In this document: piece by piece, positions 4,791 through 9,466 of the stretch
Layout of the letters: each line of letters starts with the position of its first letter
How positions within the stretch are numbered: the stretch's first letter is position 1
Assembly (NCBI GenBank): GCA_018830765.1
Contig: JAHJRJ010000304.1
Coordinates: 1 to 9,466 of the forward strand
Length of the DNA stretch: 9,466 nucleotides
Reading direction: 5' to 3'
Source of the DNA: Bacteroidota bacterium
Lineage (GTDB): Bacteria; Bacteroidota; Ignavibacteria; UBA10030; BY39
Made by a program: the position numbers and the translations under genes
Notes under the pieces: generated by a model
Told to the model about the DNA's origin: nothing
The model's input: the letters and a program-made list of their open reading frames with translations, nothing else
Databases searched by the model: none

Positions 4791-5186
4791 ATGAAAAATA
4801 TTACTATTTTATTTGTTGATGATGAACCGGGTATAAGAAAGACTGTATCATTGGGTCTAGAAGACCTCGGAATGAAGGTAATTACCGCCGAAAGCGGTGA
4901 AGAAGCATTGGAGATTCTGAATACATTAGAACCTGATTTGATAATAGCCGATTTAAGAATGCAACCAATGAATGGTTTTGATTTTTTTCAACACGTGAAA
5001 AATATTTCGAAACTAAAAACAACACCATTCTTTTTTCTTACTGCAGTTGATGACTTGATAGCCAAAAAATACAGCGACAACTTAGGTGCTGATGCATACA
5101 TTACTAAACCGATCGATGTGGATGAACTTTATGAAATTATAGTATCTAAGCTTTCGAAAGAACCAAAAGGAGATAAGCAAACATGA
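4791..5186 (+). CDS. Stand-alone receiver-domain response regulator
   Basis: 131 residues forming one CheY-like receiver domain with no output domain. All active-site residues are present: acidic pair D10/D11, phospho-acceptor D54 in IIADLRM, T84 in FFFLTA, and K106 in YITKP. I chose ATG 4791 over TTG 4779 because it places VDDEP at the usual distance from the start; neither has a Shine-Dalgarno site. The stop overlaps the next ATG (ATGA), so it is translationally coupled to a membrane protein with a DHp-like region, its likely partner. With no DNA-binding domain it presumably acts by protein contact or as a phospho-relay intermediate. A patatin gene two positions downstream recalls the E. 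coli rssA-rssB pairing, but this protein lacks the RssB C-terminal domain. Confidence 0.92.
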   Translation: MKNITILFVDDEPGIRKTVSLGLEDLGMKVITAESGEEALEILNTLEPDLIIADLRMQPMNGFDFFQHVKNISKLKTTPFFFLTAVDDLIAKKYSDNLGADAYITKPIDVDELYEIIVSKLSKEPKGDKQT

Positions 5187-5731
5187 AATCAATTCTAAAA
5201 AATTTGTGGAACAAAATCAAAGTGTTAATTAAAAGCTACCCAGTTGTTGTAGCCGCTATTATCATCTATCTATATTATCTTATCACATCCATCAATCTTT
5301 TCCAGACTTACAACGTAAAACGCACGTTTATAGATTATTTGTTACAATTCGATTCTTTAATTTTTATGTGGCTTGCCGTCGCAGCTTTTTTACAGTCACA
5401 AAAAATCAGGCAAGGACATATTGAAGAGACTATTAGAAGATTCGAAATCGAAAAACAATTTGAAATCCAAAAAATACATACAAAAGTCGTGAATGAAATG
5501 ACTACTCTTCTGCAAGATCACGTAAATAATCCTTTAGCAGTTATCTCAGTGACTACAAAAGAGATCAGGCGTAAATTCGAGACAGACGCGGATATAATCA
5601 AATGGTTGGATAGAATAGATTCTTCTCTGCAACGAATTCACAATACAATTCGAGATATTCAGCATTATGAAACACAGAAAATGATTGAAGAATCGAACAA
5701 AGCGCTACAAAAGGGTGTAGAAAAAATATAA
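5183..5731 (+). CDS. Two-TM protein with DHp-like domain, no kinase ATPase domain
   Basis: 182 residues. Two membrane segments (about 20-37 and 57-71) are followed by a charged helix likely to be a coiled coil (72-103), then a helical hairpin (about 103-165) that resembles a histidine-kinase dimerisation domain. The segment LLQDHVNNPLAVIS (109-122) parallels the H-box HExxNPLxxI, but His113 sits one residue later than the normal phospho-accepting position, where Asp112 is found. The gene stops cleanly before any N, G1 or G2 box, so there is no HATPase domain. It could be a membrane dimerisation and phosphotransfer partner for the overlapping response regulator, using ATPase activity from another kinase, or a degenerate sensor that sequesters it. 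The frame is intact, with no HATPase remnant in the 19 bases before the next gene, so this looks like a real short protein. Confidence 0.75.
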   Translation: MKSILKNLWNKIKVLIKSYPVVVAAIIIYLYYLITSINLFQTYNVKRTFIDYLLQFDSLIFMWLAVAAFLQSQKIRQGHIEETIRRFEIEKQFEIQKIHTKVVNEMTTLLQDHVNNPLAVISVTTKEIRRKFETDADIIKWLDRIDSSLQRIHNTIRDIQHYETQKMIEESNKALQKGVEKI

Positions 5732-5750
5732 ATATATTTTAACACTAAAG

Positions 5751-8225
5751 ATGCCACTCAAAACTATCTTTTTATGTATATCGCTCATCTTTTTTGTAAC
5801 TACCGTAAATTCACAAATCAATAAACCAAAGGTTGCGCTCGTATTAAGCGGCGGTGGTGCACGTGGTTTAGCACAAATAGGTGTTCTAAAAACTTTCGAA
5901 AAGTACAATATACCAATCGACCTGATTGTAGGTAATAGTATGGGGGCGATAGTCGGCGGGCTTTACTGTTCGGGTTATACGGCGGGAGAATTAGAAGACA
6001 TAGTTTTAAAAACCAATTGGGACGAAATCTTATCACTTACCGACGAAACCAAACGAACAGAACTTTTCTTAGACCAAAGACAATCTAAAGAAAAAAGTTT
6101 CCTCGTCATTCGCTTCAATGGGTTACAGCCTATTATACCGTCGTCAATTTCGAGCGGGCAGCGTGTTACTAATTTTTTAAACAATCTAACAATGCAAGCA
6201 CTTTACCACCCAAGTCCAAGCTTCGATGACTTGAAAATTCCATTCCGTGCTATTGCTACCGATATTGTTAGTGGAAGAAGGATTACCTTTGATACCGGAC
6301 CCCTTTCTGAAGCCCTGCGTGCAAGTGTTGCCGTTCCCCTCTTATTTACACCGCTCGAAAAAGATACATTGTCTCTTGTGGATGGTGGTTTGGTCTCAAA
6401 TATTCCGGTCGATGTCGCTAAATCACTCGCAGCGGAAATAATCATCGTAATAAATTCGACGAGTGAAATACTCAAGTTGAACGAACACAGCGCACCGTGG
6501 GAAACTGCTGACCAAATTATGACGATAATGATGCAATCCTCAAACGATAATCAGCTAAAGTTGGCAGACATTATTATAAAACCAGAGATAGGAAATCATC
6601 TTGCGTCTGATTTTTCTGACATAAGCCAACTAATAAAAGCAGGTGAGGAGACAGCCGAAAAAAAAATACCACAAATTCTATCTATCTTAAAAGCAAAACT
6701 GAAAAGTACAAGTTTTACTAATGATACTTTGTTTTACAATACGCAAACTACTTTTTTGAGTAAAATCAAAAATAACAAGCTCGAATATATTCGCTTTTTT
6801 GGGAATGACAAATTGGATGATTCAGTTATTGAAAATCATTTTTCTGAAATACTACACAAACCATACAACGAGGCAAAAATTAAACAACTCTCCGATTCTT
6901 TATTATTGATTTACAGACAAAAAGGATACAGTTTAGCAAGAATCGATTCAAACCAGTTTGATCCGCACAGCGGAATCCTGTCGTTTAAAATTAATGAAGG
7001 TAAGATTAAAGAACTGAAGTTTACCGGTAACGAGCATACTGCAGAATATGTTTTGCGAAGAGAAATTAATATGCACCCAGGCGATGTCTTTCAAATCAAG
7101 ACGGCGCAGAAAGGCATAACGAATCTGAGTGCAACAGGTTTGTTCGAGTACGTTTTACTCGAAATACAAAGTGACGAAAACAAGGAGCCGATTGTTGTAA
7201 TAAAAGTTAAAGAAAAAGTAACCGATGTAGTTCGGCTCGGTATAAACATCAATAACGAAAGAGGATTTATCGGTAACATTGAAGCAAGGTTGACAAATTT
7301 TAGAGGGCACGGTGAAGACCTCGGCTTAAATTTTACTGCTGGCTTACGCGACAGAAAAATTAGTTTAGATTATCTGGTATATAGAATCTTTCACAGTTAC
7401 TTTACATTCAATTTTAAAATGTACCATCTTTTTCGCGATTTTTACACATATAAAGATGCGAATACCTCGCTGAGACGATGGGATAGAATGCAGCTTGGGG
7501 AGTTTAGGTTGATAAAATACGGCGCAGTCGTTAGTTTTGGATTACAGCTTGAGCGGCTCGGGAATATGATACTCGAATACAGGAGAGAGCAACACGAGAT
7601 AAAGGAAATAACCTCTGGTGGTTACAGTCCCGAAAAATATCCTTTTGCGATTCTCAAGTTAGGAACAACTGTAGACACCAAGAATAAATTACCCTTTACA
7701 ACCGAAGGGATGCTGCTCTCTATTGCTTACGAATCGGCAGTAAAGGAATTAGGAAGTAAATTAGCTTATACAAAGCTAACTTTACAATATGAAGCATATC
7801 TTACATTATTTTCGAACCATACTTTTAAGTATAAAACATATTTCGGAGTCGCGGATGCTACGCTTCCTCTTGCCGAGCAATTTTCACTCGGCGGCTTAAA
7901 TTCATTTTTGGGTTTGAGGGAAAACGACAGCAGGGGAAGACAAATACTGCTGTTCAATTCCGAATATCGAATTCATTTTCCGTTTAAAATTGTTTACGAT
8001 ACTTATTTTTCGCTTACATACGACCTTGGTATGATATCGGCACAACCTCAAGAATTAAAATTATCAGGTATGCGCCACGGTATAGGAACTATTTTAGGGT
8101 TGGATACACCAATAGGTCCAGCGTTGGTCGGCGTAGGCAAAAGTTTTTATTTACCGACAAAAGTCGGTGCACGCACCGCTTACGGTCCGATGCTTTTCTA
8201 TTTTTCCGTAGGATTTGAAATGTAA
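5751..8225 (+). CDS. Outer-membrane patatin-POTRA-Omp85 barrel protein (PlpD-like)
   Basis: 824 residues with a signal peptide (1-21, ending near VNSQ). A patatin-like phospholipase domain (about 26-235) carries the oxyanion motif GGGARG (34-39), nucleophile S63 in GNSMG and catalytic D211 in DGG, so the Ser-Asp dyad is complete. A linker leads to two POTRA-like repeats (about 342-414 and 417-488). Residues about 493-824 are a beta-barrel of the BamA/Omp85 type, with the hallmark FSLGGLNSFLGLREN (711-725) and a terminal strand, YFSVGFEM. This is the type Vd (PlpD/FplA) architecture, although PlpD itself has one POTRA. The patatin domain should hydrolyse phospholipid or other acyl esters at the outer membrane; whether it is exported outwards or remains periplasmic cannot be told. 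It starts 19 bases after the DHp gene and ends 8 bases before cfa, so it is in one operon. Confidence 0.93.
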   Translation: MPLKTIFLCISLIFFVTTVNSQINKPKVALVLSGGGARGLAQIGVLKTFEKYNIPIDLIVGNSMGAIVGGLYCSGYTAGELEDIVLKTNWDEILSLTDETKRTELFLDQRQSKEKSFLVIRFNGLQPIIPSSISSGQRVTNFLNNLTMQALYHPSPSFDDLKIPFRAIATDIVSGRRITFDTGPLSEALRASVAVPLLFTPLEKDTLSLVDGGLVSNIPVDVAKSLAAEIIIVINSTSEILKLNEHSAPWETADQIMTIMMQSSNDNQLKLADIIIKPEIGNHLASDFSDISQLIKAGEETAEKKIPQILSILKAKLKSTSFTNDTLFYNTQTTFLSKIKNNKLEYIRFFGNDKLDDSVIENHFSEILHKPYNEAKIKQLSDSLLLIYRQKGYSLARIDSNQFDPHSGILSFKINEGKIKELKFTGNEHTAEYVLRREINMHPGDVFQIKTAQKGITNLSATGLFEYVLLEIQSDENKEPIVVIKVKEKVTDVVRLGININNERGFIGNIEARLTNFRGHGEDLGLNFTAGLRDRKISLDYLVYRIFHSYFTFNFKMYHLFRDFYTYKDANTSLRRWDRMQLGEFRLIKYGAVVSFGLQLERLGNMILEYRREQHEIKEITSGGYSPEKYPFAILKLGTTVDTKNKLPFTTEGMLLSIAYESAVKELGSKLAYTKLTLQYEAYLTLFSNHTFKYKTYFGVADATLPLAEQFSLGGLNSFLGLRENDSRGRQILLFNSEYRIHFPFKIVYDTYFSLTYDLGMISAQPQELKLSGMRHGIGTILGLDTPIGPALVGVGKSFYLPTKVGARTAYGPMLFYFSVGFEM

Positions 8226-8233
8226 AAACAAAT

Positions 8234-9418
8234 ATGAAAACGACTCTTAAAAGTTTACTGAACTTATTAAGTAACAATAACAATATTTCATTCGAGGTTG
8301 TATTTTGGGATGGAGAGATCATCCGCATGGGACCCAGCAACCCAGAGTTTATTTTAAAATTCGTTACGAAGAATGCTGCCAAACGGACTATTAATGCGGG
8401 AGTCTTAGGTTTCGGAGAAGAATATATGGCAGGGAATATTACGATTGAAGGAAATTTCAGACAACTTCTCAGGTTAGGCGTTGATGACTATTTTCAGAAC
8501 CTTAAACCTTCGTTACTCACAAAACTAAATACTTACCTAATTTACATTGGATCTTTAAACACGATTAGAAAATCGCCTAAAAATATTTCATACCACTACG
8601 ACCGTGGTAACGATTTCTATAAACTATGGTTAGATGAGAGTATGACCTACTCGTGCGCGTATTATAAAAACAAAAATGACACTCTTGAAACTGCTCAATC
8701 ACAAAAGTATGAACACATTTGCCGAAAACTCCTACTGAAAGAAAACGACACTCTTGTAGATATCGGATGCGGATGGGGAGGAATGCTAATTTATGCAGCA
8801 AAAAAATACATGATAAGAGGTGTTGGTTGTACACTTTCCGAGCCGCAGTACGAATATGCCAACAAAAAAATTAATGAAATGGGATTGGCTGACCGTGTAC
8901 AAGTACTGTTACAGGATTACAGGAATGTAACAGGTAAGTATGATAAATTCGTTTCGATCGGGATGTTCGAACACGTCGGTAAAAAATTTATGCCTCTATT
9001 TATGGAAAAGGCGAAATCATTGTTAAAACTTGGTGGAGCAGGTCTTTTACACACAATTGGAAAAGAGAGACAGGCCCCTACAAACGCATGGACACGTAAG
9101 TATATTTTCCCGGGTGGTTATGTACCGGCGCTTGACGAAATTATCCGTGCTATGGGTAATACGGGCTTAGTACCGTTAGACGTGGAAAATTTACGAGTTC
9201 ATTACGCTAAGACTTTGGACGAATGGAGTAAAAGATATGAAGCTAACGTTGATACGATTCGAAAAAAGTTCGATGAAAAATTTGTCCGTATGTGGCGCTT
9301 TTTCCTGAACGGCAGTTCTGCCGGTTTTTTGTACGGCGACACACGTCTGTTCCAGATTCTCTTCTCGAATGGTATAAACAACGACATGCCACTCACTCGT
9401 GATCACATTTATAAATAG
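8234..9418 (+). CDS. cfa: Cyclopropane-fatty-acyl-phospholipid synthase
   Basis: 394 residues, full length for the family. The enzyme transfers a methylene group from S-adenosylmethionine to cis double bonds of phospholipid acyl chains at the inner membrane. The N-terminal lipid-binding part (1-110) leads to the family signature YHYDRGNDFYKLWLD (120-134) and TYSCAYY (C141). The SAM site is VDIGCGWGG (175-183). Residues matching the E. coli bicarbonate and active site are present: C141, E246 in MFEHVG, H273 in LLHTIG and Y324 in VHYAKTL. ATG 8234 follows the patatin stop by 8 bases without a Shine-Dalgarno site. Co-transcription with an outer-membrane phospholipase suggests joint remodelling or stress-hardening of membrane lipids. 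Other SAM-dependent mycolic-acid-type methyltransferases share the fold, but the signature set favours Cfa. Confidence 0.96.
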   Translation: MKTTLKSLLNLLSNNNNISFEVVFWDGEIIRMGPSNPEFILKFVTKNAAKRTINAGVLGFGEEYMAGNITIEGNFRQLLRLGVDDYFQNLKPSLLTKLNTYLIYIGSLNTIRKSPKNISYHYDRGNDFYKLWLDESMTYSCAYYKNKNDTLETAQSQKYEHICRKLLLKENDTLVDIGCGWGGMLIYAAKKYMIRGVGCTLSEPQYEYANKKINEMGLADRVQVLLQDYRNVTGKYDKFVSIGMFEHVGKKFMPLFMEKAKSLLKLGGAGLLHTIGKERQAPTNAWTRKYIFPGGYVPALDEIIRAMGNTGLVPLDVENLRVHYAKTLDEWSKRYEANVDTIRKKFDEKFVRMWRFFLNGSSAGFLYGDTRLFQILFSNGINNDMPLTRDHIYK

Positions 9419-9425
9419 ACGGCAT

Positions 9426-9466
9426 ATGACCTTTTTAAATCCATTAGTCCTTTTCGGGTTATTAGC
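9426..9466 (+). CDS. N-terminus of BatA-like two-anchor membrane protein (partial)
   Basis: ATG 9426, 7 bases after the cfa stop, opens a frame reading MTFLNPLVLFGLLA before the window ends. This start is typical of the BatA/aerotolerance N-terminal double-transmembrane domain of Bacteroidota and relatives (M.FLNP..L..L...IPI.IHLL). Only 13 full codons are visible, so the rest of the protein is unknown. Tight spacing makes it part of the same operon. Confidence 0.7.
   Translation, partial: MTFLNPLVLFGLL

Overview
The window looks like a chromosomal segment from a bacterium of the Bacteroidota/Chlorobiota/Ignavibacteriota (FCB) group, perhaps Ignavibacteria. The reasons are moderately AT-rich DNA, mostly weak or absent Shine-Dalgarno sites, many short intergenic palindromes, a patatin-Omp85 outer-membrane protein and the start of a BatA-like two-anchor protein. 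This placement is inference; no ribosomal or other marker gene is present.

Left third (1-3300, minus strand). A three-gene operon reads leftwards: a RecA-fold protein with a degenerate P-loop (3216-2554), a small helical protein (2561-2292, ATG overlapping the previous stop), and a family-B DNA polymerase (GTG at 2156, running off the left edge). The polymerase frame is open for all 718 codons present. It carries motif A, but its motifs B and C and its exonuclease motifs are degenerate, as in the PolB2 (archaeal Dpo2-like, 'inactivated PolB') family. PolB2 genes are known to neighbour a RecA-like gene and a small helical-protein gene in archaea and some bacteria. The operon has a near-consensus promoter (TTGACA-17-TATATT) whose spacer is almost exactly filled by a perfect 16-bp palindrome, ACGACAAATTTGTCGT, with a partial second copy 32 bp upstream. 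This looks like a repressor-controlled, possibly DNA-damage-inducible, cassette. Two repeat elements have entered it: about 195 bp of REP-like palindromes sits in frame inside the polymerase gene, and about 120 bp of AT-rich repeat lies between the small gene and the polymerase gene.

Middle (3300-4790). A minus-strand membrane protein of unknown function (4125-3319) follows a 34-codon ORF whose first residues resemble rubrerythrin. Both lie behind a strong TTGATA-17-TATAAT promoter. Next come a palindrome-rich spacer, tandem terminators, and tRNA-Pro(UGG) on the minus strand. Between this tRNA and its best promoter lie two large palindromes, bounded by a 10-bp direct repeat of the tRNA 5' end.

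Right half (4739-9466, plus strand). A compact operon encodes a stand-alone receiver-domain response regulator, a two-TM protein with a DHp-like helical region but no kinase ATPase domain (ATGA overlap), a patatin-POTRA-Omp85 barrel phospholipase-like protein, cyclopropane-fatty-acyl-phospholipid synthase, and the first 13 codons of a BatA-like membrane protein. The shared theme is envelope phospholipid modification, plausibly under two-component control.
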